Origin: DASSUW01 sp963792385
Lineage (GTDB): Bacteria; Actinomycetota; Thermoleophilia; Solirubrobacterales; Solirubrobacteraceae
Assembly: GCA_963792385.1 (NCBI GenBank)
Contig: CAWBVZ010000003.1
Coordinates: 372,001 to 436,000, forward strand
Direction: 5' to 3'
Length of the DNA stretch: 64,000 bases
The position numbers were made by a program, and so were the translations under genes. The number at the start of each line of letters is the position of its first letter. Within the stretch, counting starts at the first letter, position 1. The notes below the pieces were generated by a model that was not told the origin of the DNA, did no database searches, and was given only the letters and a program-made list of their open reading frames with translations. Positions 1 through 10,919 of this stretch are shown here, piece after piece.

Positions 1-2
1 TC

Positions 3-773
3 GGGCTCGTGCTGGGCGCCGGCAACGGGTTCTTCGCGGCCGGCCCCGGTGGCGCAGCGAGCCTCACCCAGGTCGTCGACGTCTCGCGCTGGGCGCCCGA
101 GATCGACGCGCGTGCCGGTGCACGCGCGCACCTGTCGGCACTGCTCGGCGGCTTCCGTCGCAGCGAGGACCGCGCGATCGTCTCGGCGGAGTTCCGCGGC
201 CCGACCGGCCTGCGGCGTGGTGGCTTCGCGCTCGACTCGGTGACCGCGGCGGAGCGCGGTCACGCGACCATGCTCACGGCCCGCGTGGCCGAGCGCCGGC
301 TCCCGCGCCTGACGCGCTCGATCGCCGTGACGGTGCGCGCAGGTACGCCCGGCGGCAGCTACAACGACGCCTACGCCGACGACATCGTGCTGATCCCGCG
401 CGTCCCGCGGCTGCCGGGCGTCCATCGACCCGGCAGCGGGCGGCGGCCGTTCGCCGGTGTGTTGCTGCTGTCGCGGCGAGTGCGGATCGACCGGCACGGC
501 AGCGCGCGGGTGCGAATCGGGTGCGCGAGCGCAACGGTCGGGCTCTGCGGCGGCGTGGTGACGCTCGCCCGGAAGCGATCCGTCGTGCTCGGCACGCTGC
601 GTGTCGCGCTGCAGCCGGGGCGCGTCCGGCGCGTGCGCATCCCACTCTCCCGGCGGGCGCGGCGCTCGCTCGCTCACCGGCGCACCGCGGGTCACGTGTA
701 CGCGGCCGCGCGCGACGGCCAGGGCCTCACCCGCACGGCCGTCGCGCCGGTGCGGATCGTGCGCCGCCGTTAA
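3..773 (+). CDS. Secreted jelly-roll domain protein, C-terminal part
   Basis: The reading frame is open at the left window edge, so the true start lies upstream; a GTG at 9 is only the first possible start visible. The first ~135 residues look like a galactose-binding-like jelly roll: beta-rich, ending in the motif SYNDAYADDIVL, which is typical of secreted carbohydrate-binding-like domains. After a proline-rich linker (residues ~136-150), a second beta-rich domain is Arg/Val rich with two cysteines (RIGCASATVGLCGG) that could form a disulfide. Export is inferred from the domain type; the signal peptide would be outside the window. The ligand is unknown. The stop codon overlaps the -10 box proposed for coaX. 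Confidence 0.55.
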   Translation, partial: GLVLGAGNGFFAAGPGGAASLTQVVDVSRWAPEIDARAGARAHLSALLGGFRRSEDRAIVSAEFRGPTGLRRGGFALDSVTAAERGHATMLTARVAERRLPRLTRSIAVTVRAGTPGGSYNDAYADDIVLIPRVPRLPGVHRPGSGRRPFAGVLLLSRRVRIDRHGSARVRIGCASATVGLCGGVVTLARKRSVVLGTLRVALQPGRVRRVRIPLSRRARRSLAHRRTAGHVYAAARDGQGLTRTAVAPVRIVRRR

Positions 774-776
774 CCT
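771..776 (+). promoter_or_regulatory. -10 box of coaX (TAACCT)
   Basis: TAACCT fits the actinobacterial TANNNT -10 consensus and ends 6 nt before the GTG of coaX. Transcription would begin at or next to the start codon, giving a leaderless mRNA. No Shine-Dalgarno sequence is visible. Confidence 0.45.
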
Positions 777-782
777 CGCGGC

Positions 783-1554
783 GTGCTTCTCGTCGTTGAC
801 GTCGGCAACACGCAGACCCACTTCGGCACGTTCCGGGACGGAGAGCTGGTCGAGCACTGGCGGTTCGCCACCGTTCGCCAGTCGACCGCCGACGAGCTCG
901 GGGCCGCGCTGCGGAGCCTGCTCAGCCTGCGCGGGCTCCTCGTTCGACGACGTCACGGCGTCGATCGTGTCGTCAACCGTGCCCGAGCTGGGGCCGGAGT
1001 GGTCGACCATGGCCGACCGCTATCTCGACCACCGGATGCCGGTCGTCGGGCCCGGCCTGCGCACTGGGATGGCGATCCGGATCGACAATCCGCGCGAGGT
1101 CGGCGCCGACCGGCTCGTGAACGCGGTCGCCGCCCACGAGCGCTTCGGCGGGCCGTGCGTGGTCGTCGACTTCGGCACCGGCATCAACTTCGACATCGTC
1201 TCGCGCGCCGGCGAGTACATCGGCGGGATGATCGCGCCGGGGATCGAGATCTCGATGGACGCGCTCACCGCGCGTGGCGCCAAGCTCCTGCGCGTCGAGC
1301 TGGAGGAGCCGCGGGCGCTGATCGGGAAGTCGACGGTCGAGGCGATCCGGTCCGGCGTCGTCTACGGCTACGCCGGGATGGTCGACGGGATCATCCACCG
1401 CGTGCGCGCCGAGCTCGGCGAGGACACGGCCACGATCGCCACCGGCGGGCTCGCCGGCTACGTCGTCCCGCACACCGAGGGCATCGACGAGGTCGACGAC
1501 CTGCTGACCCTCAAGGGGCTCAAGATCATCTGGGAGCGCAACCAAGGCGCCTAA
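783..1554 (+). CDS. coaX: Type III pantothenate kinase (one frameshift)
   Basis: Phosphorylates pantothenate, the first step of coenzyme A synthesis, in the cytosol. The N-terminus LLVVDVGNTQTHFGTF is the phosphate-binding loop of the ASKHA fold. Further conserved parts are IDNPREVGADRLVNAVAA, VVVDFGTGINFD, GGMIAPGI and ATGGLA. Length after correction is about 256 aa, normal for the family. The frame breaks near 933-935, where GGG should be GG: before it the protein reads LLSLRG in one frame, after it SSFDDVTASIVSSTVPEL in the next. I regard this as a one-base insertion error. GTG at 783 is the start because the glycine-rich loop follows directly and a -10 box lies just upstream. dus follows after 13 nt. 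Confidence 0.85.
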
Positions 1555-1557
1555 CCT
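1552..1557 (+). promoter_or_regulatory. -10 box of dus (TAACCT)
   Basis: The same hexamer as upstream of coaX, overlapping the coaX stop and ending 10 nt before the ATG of dus. The predicted leader is only a few nucleotides and carries no Shine-Dalgarno sequence. Confidence 0.4.
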
Positions 1558-1567
1558 GTCGGGGCTC

Positions 1568-2548
1568 ATGCGTTCGTTGCACGACTCCTGGCAGCTCGGC
1601 GGCGTCACGATCCCGAATCGGGTCGTGCTCGCTCCCCTCGCCGGGATCGGCAACTGGTTCGTCCGTCTCCAGGCCAAGCGTTACGGCGCCGGGTTCGCGG
1701 TCAGCGAGATGGTGTCGAGCTTCGCGATCCACTACGGCAATCGCAAGACGCACGACGAGCTGCTGACGATCGACCCGCGCGAGCGCGAGGGCGGGCCGGT
1801 GGCGATCCAGCTGTTTGGCCACGACCCGGAGATCATGCGCTCCGCCGCTGCTCACGTGGCGCAGCTCGGCGCCGACATCATCGACCTCAACATGGGCTGC
1901 CCGGTGCCCAAGGTGATGAAGACCGGCGCCGGCGCCGCTCTGCTGCAGGACCCCGAAACGGCGGTCGCGATCGCGACCGCCGCGCGCGAGGGCTCAGGGC
2001 TCCCGGTCACCGTCAAGCTGCGCGCGGAGGGGGTCGGGGTGGCGCGACGGCTGGTCGAGGACGCCGGCGTCGCGGGCATCACATTCCACCCCCGCACCGT
2101 GAAGGTGCGCCATAAGGGCACGCCGGACTACGACCTTGCCGCGCAGCTCGTGCAGGACCTGCCGGTGCCGGTGATCGTGACCGGCGGCATGGACGGCGCC
2201 GACCACGTGCGCTGGGTGTTCGAGTACACCGGCTGCGAGGCCGTGATGCTGGCGCGCGGCAGCCTCGGCAACCCGTGGCTGTTCGAGCAGGTGCTGGGGG
2301 CCCGTGACAGCGAGCCGACGCGCGAGGAGATCCTCGACGAGTGGGCGTGGGTCGTGGACCGCGCGGAGGAGCATCTGGGGGCCGACCGGGCCGCGCGCTA
2401 CCTGCGCAAGTTCCACCCTTGGTACCTCGTGCGACTGGGCTCCCCGAAGGCCGTGCAGGACGCTCTCCAGCGCGCCGAGACGCTGGCGCAACAGCGTGAG
2501 ATCATCGCCGGATTCGGTGCTACCATGCGCGACCGCGCGCCCGTCTGA
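1568..2548 (+). CDS. dus: tRNA-dihydrouridine synthase
   Basis: FMN-dependent enzyme that reduces uridines in tRNA D-loops to dihydrouridine. The 326-aa protein has the N-terminal flavin-binding start VVLAPLAGIGN, the segment LNMGCPVPKVMKTGAGAAL with the catalytic cysteine (about residue 115), a phosphate-binding VTGGMDG, and MLARGSLGNPWLF; the helical tRNA-binding C-terminus follows. The ATG at 1568 gives a normal N-terminus. It sits between coaX and greA-lysS, an order seen in many actinobacteria. The sequence cannot decide which D-loop position is modified. No unusual feature is seen. Confidence 0.92.
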   Translation: MRSLHDSWQLGGVTIPNRVVLAPLAGIGNWFVRLQAKRYGAGFAVSEMVSSFAIHYGNRKTHDELLTIDPREREGGPVAIQLFGHDPEIMRSAAAHVAQLGADIIDLNMGCPVPKVMKTGAGAALLQDPETAVAIATAAREGSGLPVTVKLRAEGVGVARRLVEDAGVAGITFHPRTVKVRHKGTPDYDLAAQLVQDLPVPVIVTGGMDGADHVRWVFEYTGCEAVMLARGSLGNPWLFEQVLGARDSEPTREEILDEWAWVVDRAEEHLGADRAARYLRKFHPWYLVRLGSPKAVQDALQRAETLAQQREIIAGFGATMRDRAPV

Positions 2549-2613
2549 GCGTTCCCCTCGTCCGCCAGTTGCGGGCGTTTTCTTTCTCCGGATCCCACCC
2601 CAAGGACGACGAC

Positions 2614-3099
2614 ATGCAGAAGGACGTCATCCTCACTCCTGAAGGCCTTGAGAAGCTCAAGAAGGAGATCGAGTACCTCTCCGTCGATAAGCGCCGAGAG
2701 GTTGCTGAGCGAATCAAGGAGGCGCGCGAGTTCGGCGACATCTCCGAGAACTCCGAGTACGACGACGCCAAGAACGAGCAGGCGATGCTCGAGGCGCGGA
2801 TCGCGTCGCTCGAGGACAAGCTGCGCTCGGCCTCGGTGATCGACGCGACCGAGCTGTCCAGCGACATCGTCCGCGTCGGCTCGGTCGTGAACGTCAAGGA
2901 CGAGGGCTCCGGCAAGTCGCTCCAGTACACGATCGTCGGCTCGACCGAGGCGGCGCCGGGCGAGAACAAGCTCTCCAACGAGTCGCCGGTCGGCAAGGCG
3001 CTGCTCGGCAACAAGCGCGGTGACGTCGTGAAGGTGCAGCTGCCCAGCGGCAAAGCCCGCGAGCTCAAGATCACCAAGATCGACGTCGCGAAAAAGTGA
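2614..3099 (+). CDS. greA: Transcription elongation factor GreA
   Basis: Binds the secondary channel of RNA polymerase and stimulates cleavage of backtracked transcripts. The 161-aa protein has the N-terminal coiled coil (residues ~1-75) with the tip motif EFGDISENSEYDDAKNEQ, which carries the acidic pair that coordinates the catalytic metal, and the C-terminal FKBP-like domain with NKLSNESPVGKALLG. ATG at 2614 is chosen because AAGGA (2602-2606) lies at correct spacing. Upstream, a weak GC stem followed by a T-run (around 2560-2587) may end the dus transcript. The stop overlaps the GTG of lysS by 4 nt, indicating translational coupling. Confidence 0.95.
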   Translation: MQKDVILTPEGLEKLKKEIEYLSVDKRREVAERIKEAREFGDISENSEYDDAKNEQAMLEARIASLEDKLRSASVIDATELSSDIVRVGSVVNVKDEGSGKSLQYTIVGSTEAAPGENKLSNESPVGKALLGNKRGDVVKVQLPSGKARELKITKIDVAKK

Positions 3100-4542
3100 G
3101 CGACGAGCTCGTCGAGCAGCGCCGGCGCAAGCTCGCCGCGCTGCGAGACGAGGGTGTCGAGCCGTTCCCGCACACGTTCAGCGGCGTGCAGCCGATCGCC
3201 GACGTGAAGGCGCCGCACGAGGCCCTCGAGGCCGGCGAGGAGACCGATGTCGCGTGCCCGCATCGCCGGCCGGCTCGCGGCGCGGCGCGGCCAGGGCAAG
3301 GCGGCGTTCCTCGACCTCGTCGACCGGTCGGGCCGGATGCAGCTGCACGCGCGCTCCGACGTGCTCGGCCAGGAATCGCTCGACCGGCTCGTCTCGCTCG
3401 ATCTCGGTGACCTCGTCGGGGCGGACGGGACCGTGTTCCGCACCCGCCGCGGCGAGCTGTCGTTGAAGCTCGACGACTGGACGCTGCTCGCGAAGTCGCT
3501 GCGCCCGCCGCCGGAGAAGCACCACGGGCTCACCGACGTCGAGACGCGCTACCGCCAGCGCGAGCTCGACCTGATGTCGAACGAGGAGTCGCGCGAGCTG
3601 TTCATCACCCGCGCGAAGGTGATCAGCGAGATCCGCCGGTTCCTCGACGACGCCGGCTTCGTCGAGGTCGAGACACCGATCCTGCAGCCGATCTACGGCG
3701 GCGGCGCCGGCCGGCCGTTCACCACGCACCACAACGCGCTCGACCGCACGCTGTACCTGCGGATCGCGACCGAGCTCTATCTCAAGCGCCTGATCGTCGG
3801 CGGCCTCGAGCGCGTGTACGAGATCGGCAAGGACTTCCGCAACGAGGGCCTCTCGCCCAAGCACAACCCCGAGTTCACGGTGCTCGAGTGGTACGAGGCG
3901 TACGCCGACTACGAGGACATCGCGGCGCGCTGCGAGCAGCTCGTCGCGACGGTCGCCACCGCCGTCGGCGCAACAGGATTCGAACCCCCTTGGCATCGGG
4001 AGACGCTCGGCGGGTCGATCCAGACGCGGGCAGGGATCGACATCTACGCCCACCGCGACGCCGACGCGCTGCGCGCCGCGATGGTCGCCAAGGGCCTCGA
4101 TGCCGCCGAGCACGAGACGACCTGGCCGCGGCTCGTCGACCACCTGCTGAGCAAGTACGTCGAGCCGACGCTGATCGAGCCGACGTTCCTGTTCGACTAC
4201 CCGGTCGAGCTCTCGCCGCTGGCCAAGGTGCACCGCTCCGAGCCCGGGCTGGTCGAGCGCTTCGAGGTCTTCGCCGGCGGCATCGAGTTCGGCAACGCCT
4301 TCACCGAGCTCAACGATCCCGACGACCAGCGCGCGCGCTTCCAGGCCCAGCGCGCCGACGCGGCGGCCGGCGACGAGGAGGCGCACCCGTTCGACGAGGC
4401 GTACATCCAGGCGCTCGAGCACGGCATGCCGCCGACCGGCGGGATCGGCATCGGCATCGACCGGCTCGTCATGCTGCTGACCGGGCAGAGCACGATCCGC
4501 GAGGTCGTGCTGTTCCCCGTGATGCGCGACGAGGGCTCGTAG
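3096..4542 (+). CDS. lysS: Lysyl-tRNA synthetase, class II (one frameshift)
   Basis: Charges tRNA-Lys. About 481 aa after correction. The OB-fold anticodon-binding domain occupies residues ~45-140, and the class II catalytic domain has motif 2 (YEIGKDFRNEGLSPKHNPEFT) and motif 3 (GGIGIGIDRLVMLLTG). The frame shifts by one extra base near 3257-3259 (CCC for CC): the N-terminal ~52 residues ending EAGEETDV are in one frame and RIAGRLAARRGQGKAAFLDL follows in the next. Both parts are conserved, so a sequencing insertion is more likely than gene decay of an essential enzyme. GTG start overlaps the greA stop (GTGA). A hairpin element lies between lysS and the convergent regulator. Confidence 0.9.
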
Positions 4543-4547
4543 CGCCA

Positions 4548-4703
4548 GCGAACGTCAACTGCGGCATTAAGGGAGCGGGATCGAGGGGGTGGCTAACGAA
4601 TTCTTCCTCCTGCGTAAACGAACGTAATCCACCCCCGGTTCACGCGCCCTCAGTCGTCCGCAAACGGACACCCACTTCCCCACCCAGCGCAGTTGACGTT
4701 CGC
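4548..4703. repeat. Intergenic inverted-repeat element, copy A (156 bp)
   Basis: The ends are a perfect 16-bp inverted repeat: GCGAACGTCAACTGCG at 4548-4563 and its reverse complement at 4688-4703; flanking bases (TAGCGC/GCGCTA) extend the symmetry. A second pair, GGGGGTGG at 4585-4592 and CCACCCCC at 4629-4636, lies inside. The right end, read as reverse complement, matches the left end of copy B at 39.3 kb in 23 of 25 bases after AACTG; the left end is closer to copy C at 17.3 kb. It fills the gap between the convergent genes lysS and the ArsR-type regulator. A bidirectional terminator or a MITE-like element are both possible. Confidence 0.7.
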
Positions 4704-4709
4704 CGAGCG

Positions 4710-5477
4710 CTAGACGCAGACGCCGAGGCGCGCCGGCAGCTCGCGGCGCCCGAGATCGGTCACATGGACCGCGCGCCCTGCGTCCGCGCGGCGGACCCAG
4801 CCGAGCTCGAGCAGCCGGTCGGCGAGCGCCTTGCCGACGGCGCCCGAGAGATGGTGGCGCTGCTCGGTCCAGTCGACGCAGTAGCGCAGCGCAATCGACC
4901 CGTCGGCGTCCGCGGCCGGCAGCTCGACGCCGAGCGCCGCGAGCGCCGCGGCGCCGGCCGGCTCCAGCCGGTAGGTGAGGTCGCGACCGCGTGCCGACAG
5001 GCGGTCGTGCACGGTGGTCGCCGGGTCGTGGCGGCCGTCGCCGCCGGTCACGTGGCCGGCGGCGATCAGCGCGCCCATCAGCTCGACGCCGAGCCGCCCG
5101 GCGAGGTGGTCGTAACAGGTGCGCGCGGTCCGCACGGCCTCCGCCCGCGTGCCCTGGCGCAGCGACCGCACGGGCGCGGTGGGCGCGACCCGTGCGAGCA
5201 CCTCGAGCAGCTCTCCCACCTGCGGGCCGGCGAGCCGGTAGTAGCGGTGCCGGCCCTGCGGGAGCACGTCCAGCAGCCCGGCGGCGACGAGCCGCGCCAG
5301 GTGCTCGGAGGCGGTCGAGGGCGCGACGCCCGCCTCGGCGGCGAGCACGGTCGCGGGCAGCGCCCGCCCGTCACCGAGGGCGAGCATGATCCGCGCTCGC
5401 GCCGGCTCGGCCAGTGCGGCGCCAAGTGCGGCGAGGTCGGCGTCGCCCTCGTGGGTCTGTTCGAGCTGTAGCGCCAT
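4710..5477 (-). CDS. ArsR/SmtB-type transcriptional regulator
   Basis: A 255-aa winged-helix regulator. Residues ~10-90 form the helix-turn-helix (EPARARIMLALGDGRALPA ... GVAPSTASEHLARLVAAGLL ... GRHRYYRLAG), typical of ArsR proteins. The long C-terminal part (~95-255), with CYDHLAGRLGVELMGAL and RYCVDWTEQRHHLSG, resembles the class of ArsR-like regulators with an effector-binding C-domain found beside MFS exporters. No clear metal-binding cysteine pair is seen, so the ligand is unknown. It is divergent from an MFS gene with a 20-bp palindrome between them, which suggests it represses itself and the transporter. The start ATG lies 7 nt after a TACCGT -10 box, so its own mRNA may be leaderless. 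Confidence 0.8.
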   Translation of the reverse strand: MALQLEQTHEGDADLAALGAALAEPARARIMLALGDGRALPATVLAAEAGVAPSTASEHLARLVAAGLLDVLPQGRHRYYRLAGPQVGELLEVLARVAPTAPVRSLRQGTRAEAVRTARTCYDHLAGRLGVELMGALIAAGHVTGGDGRHDPATTVHDRLSARGRDLTYRLEPAGAAALAALGVELPAADADGSIALRYCVDWTEQRHHLSGAVGKALADRLLELGWVRRADAGRAVHVTDLGRRELPARLGVCV

Positions 5478-5484
5478 GGCATCG

Positions 5485-5490
5485 ACGGTA
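5485..5490 (-). promoter_or_regulatory. -10 box of the ArsR-type gene (TACCGT)
   Basis: On the minus strand TACCGT ends 7 nt before the ATG. The palindrome at 5501-5520 would fall between the -10 and -35 positions, well placed for repression. Confidence 0.4.
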
Positions 5491-5500
5491 GCGCCGGAAC

Positions 5501-5520
5501 GCTTCGGCCCAAGCCGAAGC
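5501..5520. promoter_or_regulatory. Probable operator of the ArsR-type regulator
   Basis: A perfect dyad GCTTCGGC-CCAA-GCCGAAGC sits between the divergent regulator and MFS transporter genes. ArsR-family dimers bind such palindromes; the position suggests control of both promoters. Confidence 0.55.
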
Positions 5521-5543
5521 ATTCCCGGCCCAAGGTGGAGGGC

Positions 5544-6636
5544 ATGGCCTATCGCCGCGTCCTCGCCGCCGCCCTGCTCTGCTACGCCGCGCTCGGCGCC
5601 GTGCTGCGCGTGCTGCCGGATCGGCTCGCGGGCGCTGGGCCGGTCGCGCTCGGGATCGCGGTCGGCGCGCCCGCGCTGACCGGCCTCGTCGCGCGGCCGC
5701 TCGGCGGCCGGCTGGCCGACCGCCACAGCCCGGCATACGTGCTGTCGGCCGGAGCGGCGGTAATGGCCGCCGGCGTGGCGCCCGCGGCCGACCCCGCGGT
5801 CCTGGCGCAGGTGGCGTCGCGGCTGGCGGTCGGCGCGGGCGAAGGGCTGATGATGAGCGCCGCCGTCCTGTGGCTGCTGCGTCTCGGCGGGCCGCGCCGC
5901 CGCGGCCGGGCACTCGGCCACATCGGTCTGGCCAACTACGGCGGCCTCGCGTCAGGCCCGCTGCTGGCAGACGCGGTGGGCGGCGGTGGGTGGCTCCTCG
6001 CATGCGCTGCGGCGCTGCCGCTGCTCGGCGCGGCGCTGATCGCGGGCCTGCCGCGGCCGACCGCCAGGTGCTGCCGGTCCGGGCGCGGACACGCATGACC
6101 TCCTACGCGCCACGCTGCGACCCGGCGCCGGTCTGATGCTCGTGAACGTCGGCTACACCGCGCTGCTGTCATTCGGCGGCCGTCGCGGCGGTCTCGTCGT
6201 CCCCGCGTTCGCGCTCACCGTGATCGCCGCCCGCACGATCGGGGCGGGGATCCCGGACCGCGCCGGCGCCCGCGCGACGCTCGCCGCGGCCGCGCCGGCG
6301 GCGGCCGCCGGGCTGCTCGTCGTCGCCTTCGCTCCTGGCTCTGTGGCTGTACTTGCCGGGGTTGTCGTGCTCGCGGCCGGCCAGGCCCTCGCGGTGCCGG
6401 CGCTCGGTCTGCTGGCGCTCAGCCGCGTGCCGCCCGAGCAGCACGGCGCCGCGGCCGGGATGTTCTTCGCGTGGTTCGACGCGGGCGTCGGCCTGGGCGG
6501 ACCCGCGACCGGTCTCGCGGCCCATCTGGGCGGACCTGCAGGTGCGCTCGGCGGGGCCGCTGCCGTGGTGCTGCTCACGCTCCCAACGGCCTTGGTCTCA
6601 ACCATCCGGCCACGTGCTCTGCCGTTGGTAAACTGA
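5544..6636 (+). CDS. MFS transporter (one frameshift)
   Basis: Major facilitator superfamily permease, about 363 aa and 10-12 membrane segments after correction. The N-terminal half has the typical loop after helix 2 (ARPLGGRLADRHSP) and ends ...LLGAALIAGLPRP. The second half resumes one frame later with RPPGAAGPGADTHDLL and LMLVNVGYTALLSFGGRRGG. The break is near 6045-6060 and equals one extra base. ATG at 5544 has a purine-rich Shine-Dalgarno (AAGGTGGAGGG) directly before it. Substrate is unknown. Divergence from an ArsR-type repressor suggests an inducible exporter. Confidence 0.8.
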
Positions 6637-6639
6637 CCC

Positions 6640-6765
6640 ATGGCCGCAAAGCGAACCCCGACTCATTCATCCAGGCGGCGGAAGCTGCCGAATACGTGGA
6701 TGGAGGATCGGGGTATTTTCGTCTTCCGACCTCAGTACCGGACCGCCGAAACGACCGAGCGCTAG
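6640..6765 (+). CDS. Possible small basic protein upstream of clpC
   Basis: A 41-codon frame starts at ATG 6640 and ends at TAG 6765, 32 bp before clpC. It encodes a strongly basic peptide beginning MAAKRTPTHSSRRRKLPNT and ending with RPQYRTAETTER. There is no clear Shine-Dalgarno sequence. It is not CtsR or McsA, which precede clpC in Bacillus. It may be a real small protein, a leader peptide of clpC, or chance coding in a 161-bp gap. I do not recognise a family. Confidence 0.35.
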   Translation: MAAKRTPTHSSRRRKLPNTWMEDRGIFVFRPQYRTAETTER

Positions 6766-6797
6766 CCATCAAGTAGCAGGAAGGACTGCGCACCACC

Positions 6798-9404
<2,607 letters not shown>

Positions 9405-9408
9405 CGGC

Positions 9409-10104
9409 TCAGTTCAACTCTGAAAGAAGCGACGCGACCGCGAGGGCAAAGCCCTCGGGGTCGTCGTCGTGGATGTTGTGGCCGGCGGCGGCGAACTCGA
9501 TCAGCCGCGTGTTCGGCCGGCGGCGCGCCATCTCGCGTGCCAGCGCGGTGGGGAGCGTGTCGCTCTCGAGCCCGTGCAGGAGCAGCACCGGGTGCGTGCC
9601 GGCGAGCCAGTCCGCCCAGTGGTCGCCGCCCAGCAGCCGCCGCGAGCGGTTCATCTCCGCCAGCGCCGTCTCCGGCGCAATTGACCGCTGCGGGAGGGCG
9701 GGCCAGGCTTCGATGTCCGGACGCACACCAAACTCGGCGGGCGCATCGACGACGATCACCGCGCGGACGAGCTCCGGCCGCCGCGCCGCGAGCTGGTAGG
9801 CGTTGACGCCGCCGAGCGAGTGGCCGAGCACGACCGCAGGCGCAAGGCCGAGCGCCTCGACCACGAGCGCGGCGTCGGCGACGTAGCCGGCGCGGTCGTA
9901 GTCCGGCGTAGGGTCCGAGCGGCCGTGGCCGCGCTGGTCGGGGGCGACCACGCGCCAGCCTGGCGCGAGCGATTCCGCGAGCCCGTCGAACACCCCCGCG
10001 TGCGCGAAGTGGCCGTGGAGGGCGAGCAGCGCGGGTCCGTCGCCGCCGGTGTCGTGGTAGCCGATCTGCCGCTCGTCGAGCGTGAGAAAGCCCGCGGGCG
10101 TCAC
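9409..10104 (-). CDS. Alpha/beta hydrolase
   Basis: A 231-aa hydrolase with the canonical order: oxyanion-hole strand ALLALHGHFAHAG, GHGRSDPTPDYD, nucleophile elbow GHSLGG (Ser about residue 91), a late acid in LLLHGLESDTLP, and catalytic His in AAAGHNIHDDDP. The substrate is unknown; relatives include esterases, haloperoxidase-like and menaquinone-pathway hydrolases. The GTG start overlaps the stop of the upstream serine hydrolase (GTGA), so the two are co-transcribed and probably coupled. It converges on clpC with a 4-nt gap and no terminator between. Confidence 0.85.
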   Translation of the reverse strand: MTPAGFLTLDERQIGYHDTGGDGPALLALHGHFAHAGVFDGLAESLAPGWRVVAPDQRGHGRSDPTPDYDRAGYVADAALVVEALGLAPAVVLGHSLGGVNAYQLAARRPELVRAVIVVDAPAEFGVRPDIEAWPALPQRSIAPETALAEMNRSRRLLGGDHWADWLAGTHPVLLLHGLESDTLPTALAREMARRRPNTRLIEFAAAGHNIHDDDPEGFALAVASLLSELN

Positions 10105-10901
10105 CCGCTGACGACCGACCCTTGCGCAGGGGTCACGGTGCCGAGCACCTGCGGTTCGAGGCCCCGGAGCAGGCGCCGCGACACGCCGCGCAGCGTCGCC
10201 TTGCCGTACGCGTGCGACGGGTTGCCGACTGTCAGCACGGCGATCGCGACGCGATGCTCGCCGCGGGCGAGCAGCCCGACCTGGTGGTCGACGGCGCCGG
10301 TGCCGGATCCCCATCCGCCCTTGAAGTACAGCTCCCAGGCGGCCGGGATCACCTGCGCCATGCCCCACCGCTGCGACGGCACGATCGTGCGCAGGAGCCG
10401 CAGCGCGTAGGCGCGGTGGCGGTCCGGCAGCAGGCTCTCGATGTCGAGGAAGAACCGTGTCTGGTCGCGCGCCGTGATCAGCGAGAGGCCCCAGTGGGGG
10501 TGGATGACGAAGCGCGTCATTGCCGCCCGCCGCGCCAGGCTCACGATCGCCGGGTTGCCGACGATGTCGCGTACGCGCGTCGCGGCGATGTTGTCCGACC
10601 GCCGGATCATCGGCGCGAGCAGCGCCTTCTCTCCGGCGTCGAGCGGTCGGTCGCGCACGCTCGTCTGGCGCAGGTAGGTGACCAGCAGCATCGCCTTGAT
10701 CACGCTCGCCGACGGGAACTGGCGGTCCAGCCCGCGGCCCGCGAGACGGTCCCCGGTGCGCACCGCGAACGTCACCGATCCCTGGCGCGCGGACGCCCAT
10801 GCCGCGGCGCCCGCGACGTCGGGCTGCCAGCGCTCCTCGGCCACGGCGGACGCCGGCCACAGCAGGCCGGCGAGCACCACGGCGGCCGCCAGACGTCGCA
10901 T
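10101..10901 (-). CDS. Exported class A beta-lactamase-fold serine hydrolase
   Basis: The first ~22 residues are a signal peptide (MRRLAAAVVLAGLLWPASAVA). The body has the serine beta-lactamase/PBP motifs in order: SVIK (Ser nucleophile, Lys base), SDN, and a KTG-like KGGWGSGTG. At 266 aa it has beta-lactamase length, but the Glu of the omega loop of true class A enzymes is not obvious, so a D,D-peptidase or unrelated hydrolase is equally possible. It would act outside the membrane. A TAGACT -10 box 6 nt before the ATG predicts a leaderless mRNA. It is divergent from the PLP lyase gene and coupled to the downstream alpha/beta hydrolase. Confidence 0.75.
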   Translation of the reverse strand: MRRLAAAVVLAGLLWPASAVAEERWQPDVAGAAAWASARQGSVTFAVRTGDRLAGRGLDRQFPSASVIKAMLLVTYLRQTSVRDRPLDAGEKALLAPMIRRSDNIAATRVRDIVGNPAIVSLARRAAMTRFVIHPHWGLSLITARDQTRFFLDIESLLPDRHRAYALRLLRTIVPSQRWGMAQVIPAAWELYFKGGWGSGTGAVDHQVGLLARGEHRVAIAVLTVGNPSHAYGKATLRGVSRRLLRGLEPQVLGTVTPAQGSVVSG

Positions 10902-10907
10902 CGCGTC

Positions 10908-10913
10908 AGTCTA
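10908..10913 (-). promoter_or_regulatory. -10 box of the exported serine hydrolase (TAGACT)
   Basis: On the minus strand TAGACT ends 6 nt before the ATG at 10901, consistent with leaderless transcription. The divergent PLP lyase starts only 6 bp beyond it. Confidence 0.45.
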
Positions 10914-10919
10914 TGGGGC

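Noticed and set aside
4543..4709. A short protein gene in the gap between lysS and the ArsR-type gene.
   Set aside because: No frame has a ribosome-binding site or conserved pattern; the gap is explained by the inverted-repeat element.
10101..10901. Antibiotic-resistance beta-lactamase.
   Set aside because: The SxxK, SDN and KGG motifs show the fold, but the omega-loop Glu needed for class A lactamases is not evident and gene context gives no resistance link, so I kept the neutral name serine hydrolase.
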